Shown here piece by piece: positions 43,523 through 53,073 of a stretch of 64,000 nt of DNA (its first letter is position 1; each line of letters opens with the position of its first letter). The notes under the pieces were generated by a model. That model searched no databases. It was not told where the DNA came from and worked only from the letters and a program-made list of their open reading frames with translations. Position numbers and translations under genes: made by a program. Source of the stretch: JAJFIE01 sp964344255 (GTDB lineage: Bacteria > Pseudomonadota > Alphaproteobacteria > Rhodospirillales > Casp-alpha2); NCBI GenBank assembly GCA_964344255.1, contig CAYFMQ010000014.1, positions 1 through 64,000 of the forward strand. Direction: 5' to 3'.

Positions 43523-44442
43523 GTTGTCGGGTGCCCGGCTGACATGTTCATTTCTGGTTTGGTTATCCGGGTTCTCGGTGAGCGCCGGGGGGGCTGCTGT
43601 CCGGTCGGTTGCTGAACGGACCCTGCAGGCGGAAAGCGTATGGCTTCTACGAGGTTGCGAACCTCCTGTCGCGCCGCCAGATGGGACATACTCAGGCTTT
43701 TCTGATCCGCCATATCATCCTTCAGGTCCATGATGGTCAGGCCCTTTAGAAACAGTTCCCGGTAAATAACCCGTTCTCCGAAACCGGGCAGTAAGCGGAA
43801 TCCGAACCGTTTGGCAAGGTCCTCAAGAAGCTGCGCCATTTCACGTTTTGAAAGGGCATCCAGGCTGCTCAGCCGGTTTCGCATGACGATCCAGTCGGTC
43901 GCTTTGAGGCCCAGATGGGCCCGGCTCTTGCGTTGTTGCCAAACGGATTCCGCGTAATGACTGGGCCGTTCAATGGACATTGTTTCCGGATCCACCGTCG
44001 CCAGGACATCCAGATCGACGAAGCTGTCATTCATCGGCGTTATCAGCGTGTCGGCCAGGGTATGGGCCAGACGGCTCCGTTTGCTGTCACTGCCCGGGGT
44101 GTCCACGACAACGGCATCGAAACGCGTTGAAAGCTGTCGCAGCAATCCGCCCAGGTCGCGAAGATCGCTTGTCATCTCGTCTGCGCTGAACCCGTCATCA
44201 ACATCCATGGGTAGAAGCGTTTTGAGATCGGGTGCGGGAAGGTTCAGGCCGTTCCTCTCTGCGTATCGCCGGCGCAAATCGAAAAACCGTGTCAGGCTGC
44301 CCTGCCTGCCGTCGAGATCAACGCAGGCAACCGAAAAACCTGCACGCAATAGCCCGACGATAAGATGAACCGCCGTGGTCGACTTGCCGCTACCACCCTT
44401 CTCGTTTCCCACGACGATAATCTGGCCGTGACTGACAGACAT
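43519..44442 (-). CDS. MipZ-type ParA ATPase, first copy
   Basis: 307 residues. GNEKGGSGKSTT (Lys15, Lys20), VDLDGRQGSLTRFF, VVVDTPGSDSKRSRLAHT and TPMNDSFVDLDVLATVD match Caulobacter MipZ closely, as do WIVMRNRLSSLDA and ERVIYRELFLKGLTIMDL. A 35-residue Pro/Arg-rich tail with PPRRSPRTR extends the C-terminus. It is the first gene of the four-gene operon and differs from the second copy over the whole length, so the duplication is old. Of the two it is the more standard MipZ. Confidence 0.9.
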   Translation of the reverse strand: MSVSHGQIIVVGNEKGGSGKSTTAVHLIVGLLRAGFSVACVDLDGRQGSLTRFFDLRRRYAERNGLNLPAPDLKTLLPMDVDDGFSADEMTSDLRDLGGLLRQLSTRFDAVVVDTPGSDSKRSRLAHTLADTLITPMNDSFVDLDVLATVDPETMSIERPSHYAESVWQQRKSRAHLGLKATDWIVMRNRLSSLDALSKREMAQLLEDLAKRFGFRLLPGFGERVIYRELFLKGLTIMDLKDDMADQKSLSMSHLAARQEVRNLVEAIRFPPAGSVQQPTGQQPPRRSPRTRITKPEMNMSAGHPTT

Positions 44443-44537
44443 GCCTCAATCCGGTTGTGTTCTGGTTGGCTCTTTTGCGTTCACCAGATGAGTCTACAAG
44501 GGCTTCCCGGGGGGGACAACAAGCAATGATCAATGAT

Positions 44538-45545
44538 CTAGAGCTTGTGGATCGTTCCGTTTGGCCGGAAGGCATGGAAGACGAAGGCAAACGTGATGTC
44601 ATGGGGGACGTCAAGCCACTGGCCGCCGCTCAGGCGTTGCGCGATAACGTTACCGACATCCTTGCCCTGCGAAATGATTGCACTGTCGAGCGCTGAATTC
44701 TGCCCGGACTTCCAACTCAGCCTCAGATCGCCGCTATCGATCCGGCCTGTTTCCCGCAACAGCGGTAGCGTCCAGGCCTGTTCGCCGACGGCGACAACCC
44801 GAACCATGGGATTAACGCCTTCGGGCAAGTCACCTCTATATAGAAACGGGAAACTGGAAGAATCATAACCGACATAAGGATTCATGCCGTACCGTCGCAT
44901 CGAAGGATTGTTCGGAACGAGAACTTTTCCCTGGGGCGATCTGTCCCGAAAACTGGCCCAGGATTCAAGCCGTGAGGGTAGCATTTTCAAGGACTTTCCG
45001 GTGAGTTCTCCGATAATGCCCTCGCCCAGGAATTGCTGCCACCAGGTTTCCGTCTGGCGGTCATACATGACCAGGTCGGAATTGCGCAGGTTGCCCGTGG
45101 TGCCGAAATCAAGGACTTTCCCGTCCAGTCTGCGGTCGAAAACAATGGATGAATTGCACAAGGGGCAATAGGTCACGGTTACCGGTATTCCCGCGATCTC
45201 GTCATTGACGATTTCGTGCCATGTCAGGATACGCAACGGATAGGCTTTTGCCTCTCCACCGTGATGCAGGCCGACAACGGGCTCGGTATCGCTCAAGTCC
45301 ATCACTTCGGAGACGTCGATGAACTTAGGCGCATCAATGGATGGAATGCCATCCTTCGGCGGACCGCCGGAAAAAATCTCGTCATAAGGAACGCTGTGGC
45401 TGGAGAAGTCGGTATTGGGCCAGGCGTAAGTCCATGCTTCCGGGTGGGAGTCATCTTTTGCCAAAGCTGAAATGGTAATCATGGCGGCAAAAATAGCCGT
45501 TGCGGTGATGGCTAACCCGAGGATGTAGTGAATTGCCGTTTTCAT
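44538..45545 (-). CDS. DUF3179 domain exported protein
   Basis: About 335 residues from the ATG at 45545, which begins a signal/anchor segment (HYILGLAITATAIFAAMITI); the upstream 30 codons are rejected. The DUF3179 signature is YCPLCNSSIVFDRR and TTGNLRNSDLVMYDRQTETWWQQ, with a CxxC pair that may bind metal. Function of the family is unknown; the protein should be periplasmic. It is transcribed divergently from the polygalactosaminidase-like gene and lies upstream of the mipZ operon. Confidence 0.85.
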   Translation of the reverse strand: MKTAIHYILGLAITATAIFAAMITISALAKDDSHPEAWTYAWPNTDFSSHSVPYDEIFSGGPPKDGIPSIDAPKFIDVSEVMDLSDTEPVVGLHHGGEAKAYPLRILTWHEIVNDEIAGIPVTVTYCPLCNSSIVFDRRLDGKVLDFGTTGNLRNSDLVMYDRQTETWWQQFLGEGIIGELTGKSLKMLPSRLESWASFRDRSPQGKVLVPNNPSMRRYGMNPYVGYDSSSFPFLYRGDLPEGVNPMVRVVAVGEQAWTLPLLRETGRIDSGDLRLSWKSGQNSALDSAIISQGKDVGNVIAQRLSGGQWLDVPHDITFAFVFHAFRPNGTIHKL

Positions 45546-45709
45546 GCAACCAGAGTGGCGAGATGGCCGGGGTTGTGCAAAACAACGGTGTTCACATCCG
45601 GGTGAGTACGGAAATTGAGCCATGTATGATGGCAATCACTGTTTAACTTCTTTGATATAGGCTATTTCTCTTGCAAATACTGTATAGGGATGTGTTCGAG
45701 AGGCTTTCA

Positions 45710-46858
45710 TTGGAACCTTCGCATAGAAAATCAGGAATTCGTTTCCGACGTGCCGGCCGTATGTTTTTGGCCTTGGCCCTGCTTGTGCTTGTTCCCCTGG
45801 TGGATATTTACCCTGTCTTTGCCCAGGAAACCGAGGAGGACGCTCCCGGGCGAGTCAGAATCCAGGGCCGTGATCTTCTCGAGGACGATACGCCGACCTT
45901 TTTCGATGAAGGACCTCTGGTCGATTTCCGCGAGGAGATGCGCCAGTTTATTCAGCGCATTTCCACCTATGCCCGGAGCATTCGACCCGATTTCGCCGTT
46001 GTTGTTGAGAATGGCGGCGGCCTGACGGTGAAAACGGACCCGGTCGATGATACATTGATCCTTCCCGCCTCCGGTTTTACCCGATCCATCGACGGCATAC
46101 TCTCCGTCGGCCTGTTTCACGGTTACAATACGTTTGGCGCTCCGCCGAAACCGGAGGCCCTGCAATCTCGTCTGTCGATCCTGGAGCGGGCGAAACGGAA
46201 CGGTCTCGGGGTATTTGTGCTTGATCGGACGGATATGCCGGCAAGTATCGACCAGGGATTGGCCGAAAGCACAACACGAAACTTCGCCTATCATGCCATC
46301 CCGACGGATACCGTCGAGAATGCGATCCTGCCCGACTATCCCCAGCGGCCTTCCCAGGAGAGCCCCAAGAGTATCGTCTCGTTACGCGATATCAGGAATT
46401 TCGCCGTGATCGGTAACTCACCGGCTTACGGCAGGCAGGATGAATTTGCCCTTCGCATGCACGGCACCAATTACGACATGCTGATTGTTGACGTATTCCA
46501 TGGCCGTCAGCCGCTGACGAAACAGGCCGTTGAAACGCTGAAATACAAAAAGGTCGGTGCGAAACGCATGGTGTTGGCGCGCGTCGATATCGGTATCGCG
46601 TCAAGCTATCTCTACTACTGGAAAAACAACTGGCAACCGGGATCGCCGTCCTGGATCGGCGGGCCGCTGCACAACGATCCTGACCGCTATTATGTCAATT
46701 ACTGGCGCCCGGAATGGCAACGCATCATCTATGGCGACACGGCATCCTATATCTATGGCATTATCGACCAGGGTTACGACGGCGTCGTCATTGCCGGTGC
46801 GGATATATTCGAAATCTTTGAAGGCGGCGAGCGGGCGGAAGAACGGCTCGGTCAATAA
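45710..46858 (+). CDS. Exported endo-alpha-1,4-polygalactosaminidase-like protein
   Basis: About 382 residues from a TTG at 45710 (GAGAGG upstream); a longer TTG start at 45671 is possible. A signal segment (about 17-37) is followed by a cleavage site near VFA-Q. The C-terminal half has YVNYWRPEWQRIIYG and GYDGVVIAGAD, matching the TM1410/COG2342 polygalactosaminidase-like TIM-barrel group; the usual acidic residue in the final VxLDxxD motif is here GADIFE, so activity is uncertain. It would act outside the cytoplasm on polysaccharide. Confidence 0.65.
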   Translation: MEPSHRKSGIRFRRAGRMFLALALLVLVPLVDIYPVFAQETEEDAPGRVRIQGRDLLEDDTPTFFDEGPLVDFREEMRQFIQRISTYARSIRPDFAVVVENGGGLTVKTDPVDDTLILPASGFTRSIDGILSVGLFHGYNTFGAPPKPEALQSRLSILERAKRNGLGVFVLDRTDMPASIDQGLAESTTRNFAYHAIPTDTVENAILPDYPQRPSQESPKSIVSLRDIRNFAVIGNSPAYGRQDEFALRMHGTNYDMLIVDVFHGRQPLTKQAVETLKYKKVGAKRMVLARVDIGIASSYLYYWKNNWQPGSPSWIGGPLHNDPDRYYVNYWRPEWQRIIYGDTASYIYGIIDQGYDGVVIAGADIFEIFEGGERAEERLGQ

Positions 46859-46892
46859 CTGCCCACGCCGGGCTGTCACGTTACATCAGCAA

Positions 46893-46916
46893 ACAAAAAT
46901 ACGACGCAAAGCGTCG
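46893..46916 (-). terminator. Terminator of the 90-residue gene
   Basis: CGACGC/GCGTCG with an AAA loop at 46902-46916; on the minus strand it is followed by a TATTTTTG run, four bases after the gene end at 46920. Confidence 0.7.
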
Positions 46917-46919
46917 CGC

Positions 46920-47192
46920 TCAGGCTTGGCAGGTGGTTGTGTGAACGTCCTGGATGACAAATCCGTCGTCAGGCGGGAAACGTTTGGCGATCAGTTCTCG
47001 CGCTTCGCTCTCGTCCTTGGCGATGACATCGCGTAACTGCGTGTCGGCCCAGTGATCGTCAAAGAAGCAATGGCTTTGGTTTTCTTTAACCAGGGCACGA
47101 ACTTCCTTGTTGTAAATCGCCACTTCGAATAATTGCTGTCCTGATTTAGGTTGTTGCAGCATTTCGCTAACCTTTTCCCACGTGGTCCCCAT
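46920..47192 (-). CDS. Small hypothetical soluble protein
   Basis: 90 residues, not recognised. The sequence is soluble and mixed: an N-terminal helix, YNKEVRALVKENQSHCFFDD, a helix ARELIAKRFP and a strand GFVIQDVHT before two Cys-containing final residues. A terminator follows directly and a 294-nt AT-rich non-coding region (47193-47486) with no gene precedes it. It is independently transcribed. Function unknown. Confidence 0.65.
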   Translation of the reverse strand: MGTTWEKVSEMLQQPKSGQQLFEVAIYNKEVRALVKENQSHCFFDDHWADTQLRDVIAKDESEARELIAKRFPPDDGFVIQDVHTTTCQA

Positions 47193-47486
47193 AACCTTCC
47201 TTGAAGAGCGAAATTTTCAGAACGTATGCCGATTGTCTGAATTGTTTCAATCTTATGACGAAATTCTTAACAGCCTATTGATGCCTGTCAACGAAGGTGA
47301 TCGAGAAACCACAAAAAAATACGGTTTATTGTTAAATACATGACAAATCAGGCTATTTTTTGGCTGTAATGAGGCAATTTTCCATCGAAACAATTCCTCT
47401 CAGATCATGGAATTCATCCGATTCGGCATGTTTATGACTGTTCTGGGGTTTTGAAAGATGCTTTTAGAGATCCCTGGAAGGCAGTT

Positions 47487-48710
47487 TTACGCCATAACCT
47501 GTTCCGGGGGACGTCCGACAATGGCCGTATAGGCTTCTTTGTCCGTGGCCCCTTCGGTGCAGATGCAAAGCACCCGGCTTTCCGCATCCAGCTTCAAGTC
47601 CTCTCTTGCCCCGTCATCCAGCACGGCGGCAATCAGCCCCGCCACCCCGGCGCAGCCCGATTCACCGGCGACAAGCGGCGCATCGCCGTTTACTCCTTCG
47701 GCGAGGATGCACATGGTGTCCGTCGCCGCTTCGTCGGGAATGGCGATAACGTCGTCCACACTGCGTTCCAGCAGTTTCCAGGGCAGCAGGGACAATTCGC
47801 CGCAGGACAGGCAGGCCATGACGGTATCGTACTCGCCCTCGATGGTGATGCGTTTACCGGCTAAGCCGCTTTCCAGCATAGCCGGGACATTGAGCGGATT
47901 GACGAAAACAAAGCGCGGTCTTTCCCTGCCCCAGTGGTGCCAGAACGGCGCGATCATGCCGCTGGCGAAGCCGCCGACGCCGCCCTGGACGAAAATATGG
48001 CTGGGGCGTTCACCTGTGGGAAGTTGATCGACGGTTTCGCGGGCCAGGACGGTATAGCCCGACATCACATCCAGGGGTATTTGCGTATAACCTTCATAGG
48101 AGGTATCCGAAATCACTGTCCAACCCTCTGCCCTGGCGACCTCGGCGCAGTGCTGGACCGTTTCGTCGTAGTTTCCCGTATGTCGGATAACCTCGGCGCC
48201 ATACGCGGCAATGGCGTCCGCCCGGCCCTGCAAGGTGGCCTTTGGAACATAAATGATACAGCGGCAGCCAAACATCTGTGCGCCCCAGGCGACGGAGCGC
48301 CCGTGGTTTCCCGCCGTGGCGCTGCAAACCGTCACGTCTTTCAGGGCGTCGGAGAAATCGCCGGACAACAGGGACTGGACATCGGCATCCTCGCCGGTTT
48401 TCTCCTTGATCACCCGCTTCAGATACAGCGAAACGGCATAGGCGCCACCTAAGGCCTTGAAACTGCCGAGGCCGAAACGGGGGGCTTCGTACTTGAGGTG
48501 AAGCGCACCGATTCCCAGGCTTTCGGCCATGCCGTCCAGGGAAAACAGCGGTGTCGGCTCATAACCGGGCCAGGCCGTAATTTCCCTGTAGGCCTTGTCG
48601 AAGGCCTCAGGCGTCATAAAGGCGCCGGGATCGCTGGCGTACTCGCCGGCGGGTGCGACATGGTCGTTGTGGAAACGCTTGATGGTATAAGGGGTTTGCC
48701 TGAGCGTCAT
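47487..48710 (-). CDS. dpaL: Diaminopropionate ammonia-lyase
   Basis: About 407 residues from the ATG at 48710; an alternative ATG at 48746 would add 12 residues, and neither has a strong ribosome-binding site. Fold type II PLP enzyme: PLP-Lys in GLGSFKALGGAY, SATAGNHGRSVAWGA phosphate-binding region and GGVGGFASG glycine loop. It splits 2,3-diaminopropionate to pyruvate and ammonia. Monocistronic; no neighbours in diaminopropionate metabolism. Confidence 0.88.
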   Translation of the reverse strand: MTLRQTPYTIKRFHNDHVAPAGEYASDPGAFMTPEAFDKAYREITAWPGYEPTPLFSLDGMAESLGIGALHLKYEAPRFGLGSFKALGGAYAVSLYLKRVIKEKTGEDADVQSLLSGDFSDALKDVTVCSATAGNHGRSVAWGAQMFGCRCIIYVPKATLQGRADAIAAYGAEVIRHTGNYDETVQHCAEVARAEGWTVISDTSYEGYTQIPLDVMSGYTVLARETVDQLPTGERPSHIFVQGGVGGFASGMIAPFWHHWGRERPRFVFVNPLNVPAMLESGLAGKRITIEGEYDTVMACLSCGELSLLPWKLLERSVDDVIAIPDEAATDTMCILAEGVNGDAPLVAGESGCAGVAGLIAAVLDDGAREDLKLDAESRVLCICTEGATDKEAYTAIVGRPPEQVMA

Positions 48711-48847
48711 GGTGCACCATAATCCGTCTGGTTTGCTGATTTCCATTCTTAATCAGGATAAGGAAATGACACAATACCGCGGGGCATGGAAAGGAATCTC
48801 TACTATAACCAGAAATTGGCAGATTGAGTGAGCAGGTCCCGCTAACC

Positions 48848-49507
48848 ATGAACGTAACCGCTATCCAGCCCGAGTTGCCGGACATCCATAGCGGCGAGAA
48901 TCTCTGGATTTTCGGCTATGGCTCATTGATGTGGCGCCCGGGGTTTGAGTTTCTCGAACAGCGCCAGGCGGTTCTTCATGGCTATCACCGTTCGTTTTGC
49001 ATCTATTCGCATCACCACCGGGGCACGCTGGAAAACCCTGGTCTGGTTCTGGGTCTGGATACGGGTGGAAGCTGTATCGGATGCGCGTTTGAGGTTGATG
49101 GTGAAAATGTCCCTGCGGTGGTCGCTTACCTGAATGAACGGGAACTGGTCGGCCACATCTTTCCGGAAACCCTCCTGGAAGAAAAGAGGCTGCTCGGCTA
49201 CGCCTATACGCCGCGTCTGCTCGACGTGACTCTGAAAGGCAACGGTCCGTGCGAGGCGGAAACGGTCGTTACGGCCTATACCTTCGTCGCCGACCAGGTT
49301 CACGAACATTATGCCGGCAAGCTTTCCATTTCCGATTCAGCGACCCTGATCATGAATGCCGTAGGGACATCGGGCCTGAACCGGGATTACCTGATCAACA
49401 CCATCCGACACCTGGAGCAAACCGGCTATACGGAGCCGGAACTGCATGCGTTGCTGACAGAAGTGGAAAACCGTACTGGAATTCTCGATATTGGCGGCGG
49501 TATCTAG
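48848..49507 (+). CDS. Gamma-glutamylcyclotransferase, ChaC-like
   Basis: About 219 residues from the ATG at 48848 (GAGCAGG upstream); the longer TTG frame at 48824 is less likely. Signature FGYGSLMWRPGF for gamma-glutamyl substrate binding and the Glu-containing YLNERELVGHIFPETLL for catalysis match the ChaC group, which degrades glutathione to 5-oxoproline and Cys-Gly. Cytosolic. It is upstream of the hybrid kinase gene by about 115 nt and may be separately transcribed. Confidence 0.85.
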   Translation: MNVTAIQPELPDIHSGENLWIFGYGSLMWRPGFEFLEQRQAVLHGYHRSFCIYSHHHRGTLENPGLVLGLDTGGSCIGCAFEVDGENVPAVVAYLNERELVGHIFPETLLEEKRLLGYAYTPRLLDVTLKGNGPCEAETVVTAYTFVADQVHEHYAGKLSISDSATLIMNAVGTSGLNRDYLINTIRHLEQTGYTEPELHALLTEVENRTGILDIGGGI

Positions 49508-49622
49508 TTTTGAAGATGTCATTGTATTGTCAGGTTAAAAATACACTATCCGGCTATGCTGGCAAACCTAGGTAAATCATTTCTATAATCTGTCTTCCGG
49601 CTGGGAAGAGCGAGTTTAAATC

Positions 49623-52550
49623 ATGAACAAGGTAAAGCATTATTTTTGGACCTGGCTTGCTTGTCTTGTTGTTTTTCTGGGTGGCATTTCCGCCTCTTTC
49701 TCGCTTGGGTCACGTCTCGAAGATGATGCTAATGCGCATTGGATTGGCCTCGCCAGGTCCGAAATAAACAAGATAACCGAAGTCACCCTGTTCCAGCTTT
49801 CCCAGGTATCGGCGGTCATGCATGCTATCGAGGCGGAATTCACGAATTCCGAATCCTTGAGCGATGAGTTGATGTTGGAAATCCTGTTCAATGTCGAAGG
49901 GTGGAATCTTCATTTTGCCCCCAAGGTCATCGCATACGTTGACCGTGTCATGAGAGATGAACGTCAAGACTTTGAAGCCGCTCATGGAACTGTAGCCACG
50001 GTGTTGGAGCCGGACGTCCGGGCGCCGGATTCGTTTGAAGCATTTGTCGTGACCCACAGTTCGAATATGGATCGCCTCCTGCGCCAAAATATGGACATGA
50101 TGACCTATCCGGATATGAAGTCGGTGGTGATGACCGCTTCGCGGGTTCCGGAACAGGTGATTATAGGCCCGGCCTTTCGGTGGATAGATGGCGAAAACTA
50201 TTCCGTCGTAGGATTAAGCAGCGAGCAAAATGACCTGGATGGCGTTGTCGTAGGGCTGTTGGACCTGGATGAACTTTATGAGGGGCTGGTCAACGTCTAC
50301 ATTCCCGAAGGCATCGTTCTCCGGATGTACGAGCGTGAAGGTGATGATGCTGCCCAATCATCGCTTTCCCACGTCCTGGGACCTGAAGCGGCCCGGGAAG
50401 ATACGGTGGAAACCATCACCATCCGTTTTACCGAAGGTCAGGCGCGTTGGGAACTTTACTGGGACGTCCTGCCCGAATTCAATGCAGGACCCGATACGGG
50501 ACTGGCAACGACAGCCAAGTACGGGGGAGCGGTTGTCACGATCCTGTTTACGCTTTTTCTAGCGTTTTTGATAAACCGCAACATGCAGATCAGCGATGTC
50601 GTCAGAAAACGGACCAATGAGCTTAATACGGAAAAGGAGCGCTTGCGCCTAGCGCTCAAGGGGGGTGATCTCGGTTCATGGGATGTCGATCTGAGAACCG
50701 GGGAAACCCTCTACAATGCGCGGTGGGCAGATACCCTTGGCTATCATGTTGAAGAGGTTCAGAACGCACGGGAACTGTGGCGGGAAACCATTCATCCGGA
50801 TGACAAAGACCGGGTGTTTGAAATCGGCAGGAAATACCGTGCAGGCGAAATCGATTCTTATGAAATCGAATACCGGATCGTGACCAAGGACAATGAAGTT
50901 CGCTGGGTCCAGACAAAGGGCGAGGCAACGGAATTCGACGATAACGGCATGGTCGCGCGTATGTCGGGCGTCATGTCCGATATCACCGCTCGCAAGGAAA
51001 TCGAAAAACAGGTTGATTACCAGCGGAAACTATTAAGGGCCCTGACCAACAATATTCCCCATTATGTCTGCATGACGGATACGAAAGGCAAATACCAGTT
51101 CACCAATAAGACTTTCGAAGAATGGATGTGTGTCGGTCATGCGGAATATGTCGATAAAACGATCTATGATTTATTCTCGCCGGAAGAAGCGGAGATTATT
51201 CGAGAAAGGGACCTGAACACGATCAAGAGCGGCCAGCTTGAAACAGAGGAAATCGACTACCTGTATCCTGACGGCGTCGAACGCACCGTCATTATGATGC
51301 GATTCCCCATCAAGGACGCATCGGATACCGTTGTCGGCCTGGGCAACATCAATTTCGATATATCCGAACGAAAGCAGATGGAAGCAGAGTTGCAAGAAGC
51401 CAAATCCCTGGCGGAAAAGGCCAACCAGGCCAAGTCCGATTTTCTGGCGTCCATGAGTCACGAGTTAAGAACGCCGCTTAACGCGATCATCGGGTTTTCC
51501 CAGCTAATGGAATACAACCCGGATGAGCCGCTTAGCGATACCCAGAAAGAAAATATCGGCTACATCCAGTCCGGCGGCCAGCACCTGTTAAGCCTGATCA
51601 ACGATATTCTCGATCTGGCGAAGATCGAGGCCGGCAAAGCCGACATGGCGATAGAAGACGTCGTGATCCTCTCCGTTATTGACGAATGTCAGGCCCTGAT
51701 CTCAACCCTTGCTGAAAAACGCGGCATCACCCTTGAAATCAAACAGGAACAGGCCGAAGGCGTCAGCGTAAAGGCTGATAATGTTCGACTAAACCAGGTT
51801 CTTCTGAACCTGTTGTCGAACGCCGTCAAATATAATCGGGAAAAGGGTTCTATAACGGTCGGTTTCGAAAAAAGGTCCAATGGAAAACTGCGGATCAGTG
51901 TAACCGATACCGGTGAAGGAATTCCTGAAGAGAAAGCCGGTGAACTGTTCAAGCCGTTTTCACGTCTGGGCGCTGAGAACACGGATATTGAAGGAACCGG
52001 CATTGGCCTTGTCGTGACGAAAGAGTTGGTGGAAAGGATGGGCGGCGCCATTGGATTTTATAGTGAGCCCGGGACAGGCAGCACATTCTGGATTGAACTG
52101 CCCATGACCGGCAAAGCCGCTGAATCCAAAAGCGAAACGCAACAGGATCGAACGGAGCAGGTTAACAGGCTTGAAGGTGTTTCCGGTAAACTTCTCTACG
52201 TTGAGGATGACGCCTTGCACGCAAAACTTCTTGAAGCTCTTGTCACCGCTTCTTCAGATATTGACGTCACGATCGCCCCTGATGGCCAATCCGCTTTGGA
52301 TATGGTTGAACACCTTGACCCGGATGTTATCTTCCTTGATATCAAGTTGCCGGATATGTCTGGATATGATGTCATCAAACATCTCCGTGAGCATGAGAAA
52401 ACCAGGGGCACCCGTATTTACGCATTAACCGTAGCCGCCACGGAAGAGGACATGCAAGTAGGCCTGGATGCGGGTTTCACGGGATATCTGACAAAACCTT
52501 TGCAGTTTGAAGAAATTACGGATGCTATTCTTGAAAGCATCTCAACATGA
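49623..52550 (+). CDS. CHASE/PAS hybrid sensor histidine kinase
   Basis: 975 residues. A first membrane segment (8-28), a periplasmic CHASE-type sensor (to about 305, with FEAAHGTVATVLEPDVRAP), a second membrane segment (about 307-330), two PAS domains (345-465, 480-600), HisKA with phospho-His613 in MSHELRTPLNAIIGFSQL, HATPase (N in LLNLLSNAVKYN, G boxes DTGEGIP and GTGIGLVV) and a C-terminal receiver with acceptor Asp about 906 in FLDIKLPDMSG. It senses an external ligand and passes phosphate from His to its own receiver, then likely to an Hpt protein. The next gene, a single receiver, follows by 31 nt. Confidence 0.92.
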   Translation: MNKVKHYFWTWLACLVVFLGGISASFSLGSRLEDDANAHWIGLARSEINKITEVTLFQLSQVSAVMHAIEAEFTNSESLSDELMLEILFNVEGWNLHFAPKVIAYVDRVMRDERQDFEAAHGTVATVLEPDVRAPDSFEAFVVTHSSNMDRLLRQNMDMMTYPDMKSVVMTASRVPEQVIIGPAFRWIDGENYSVVGLSSEQNDLDGVVVGLLDLDELYEGLVNVYIPEGIVLRMYEREGDDAAQSSLSHVLGPEAAREDTVETITIRFTEGQARWELYWDVLPEFNAGPDTGLATTAKYGGAVVTILFTLFLAFLINRNMQISDVVRKRTNELNTEKERLRLALKGGDLGSWDVDLRTGETLYNARWADTLGYHVEEVQNARELWRETIHPDDKDRVFEIGRKYRAGEIDSYEIEYRIVTKDNEVRWVQTKGEATEFDDNGMVARMSGVMSDITARKEIEKQVDYQRKLLRALTNNIPHYVCMTDTKGKYQFTNKTFEEWMCVGHAEYVDKTIYDLFSPEEAEIIRERDLNTIKSGQLETEEIDYLYPDGVERTVIMMRFPIKDASDTVVGLGNINFDISERKQMEAELQEAKSLAEKANQAKSDFLASMSHELRTPLNAIIGFSQLMEYNPDEPLSDTQKENIGYIQSGGQHLLSLINDILDLAKIEAGKADMAIEDVVILSVIDECQALISTLAEKRGITLEIKQEQAEGVSVKADNVRLNQVLLNLLSNAVKYNREKGSITVGFEKRSNGKLRISVTDTGEGIPEEKAGELFKPFSRLGAENTDIEGTGIGLVVTKELVERMGGAIGFYSEPGTGSTFWIELPMTGKAAESKSETQQDRTEQVNRLEGVSGKLLYVEDDALHAKLLEALVTASSDIDVTIAPDGQSALDMVEHLDPDVIFLDIKLPDMSGYDVIKHLREHEKTRGTRIYALTVAATEEDMQVGLDAGFTGYLTKPLQFEEITDAILESIST

Positions 52551-52581
52551 GTAGGTAATATGCTCGAAACGGGTTTGATCC

Positions 52582-53061
52582 ATGAGTGACAATGATGTCG
52601 AAGAATGGGTTCCCTCGTCACTAAGTGAGATATCGGTGATGGTCGTCGATGATGACAGCCTGATCACGCGCATCGTGACCGGTTCCTTGAAGTCTATGGG
52701 GATTGATAAGGTATACGCCATGAACGACCCCCGGCAGGCGCTCGATTTCGTTGCTGAGGGGTTGCGTGGCGTAAACCTGGTTATTTGCGACTTGATGATG
52801 CCGGACATCGACGGACTGACCATATTGGACGAAGTCAGGAAGATGTCGCCGAAACTGCCTTTTATGATGCTGACGGCCGATGGATCCTCGGAAACCGTTA
52901 AACAGGCCATCGAGAAAGGCGTGAGCGGTTATGTGGTCAAGCCGTTCACGATCAACGATCTCCAGGAAAAGGTGCAAAGAACCATTGTCCGTGCCTACGG
53001 ACCGGAAGCCGGCACGAAATCCAAGAAACAATCCCCCGCTGTGGAAACCGATTGGGACTGA
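52582..53061 (+). CDS. Single-domain response regulator
   Basis: 159 residues. Receiver: acidic pair in VVDDDSLI, phospho-acceptor Asp in ICDLMMPDIDG, Thr/Ser in MMLTADG and Lys in VVKPF. No output domain beyond a 20-residue basic tail. It may be the final phosphate acceptor of the relay with the hybrid kinase and the Hpt protein at 54458, acting by protein interaction or as a phosphate sink. Likely co-transcribed with the kinase. Confidence 0.9.
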   Translation: MSDNDVEEWVPSSLSEISVMVVDDDSLITRIVTGSLKSMGIDKVYAMNDPRQALDFVAEGLRGVNLVICDLMMPDIDGLTILDEVRKMSPKLPFMMLTADGSSETVKQAIEKGVSGYVVKPFTINDLQEKVQRTIVRAYGPEAGTKSKKQSPAVETDWD

Positions 53062-53073
53062 GAGGAACTGGCC

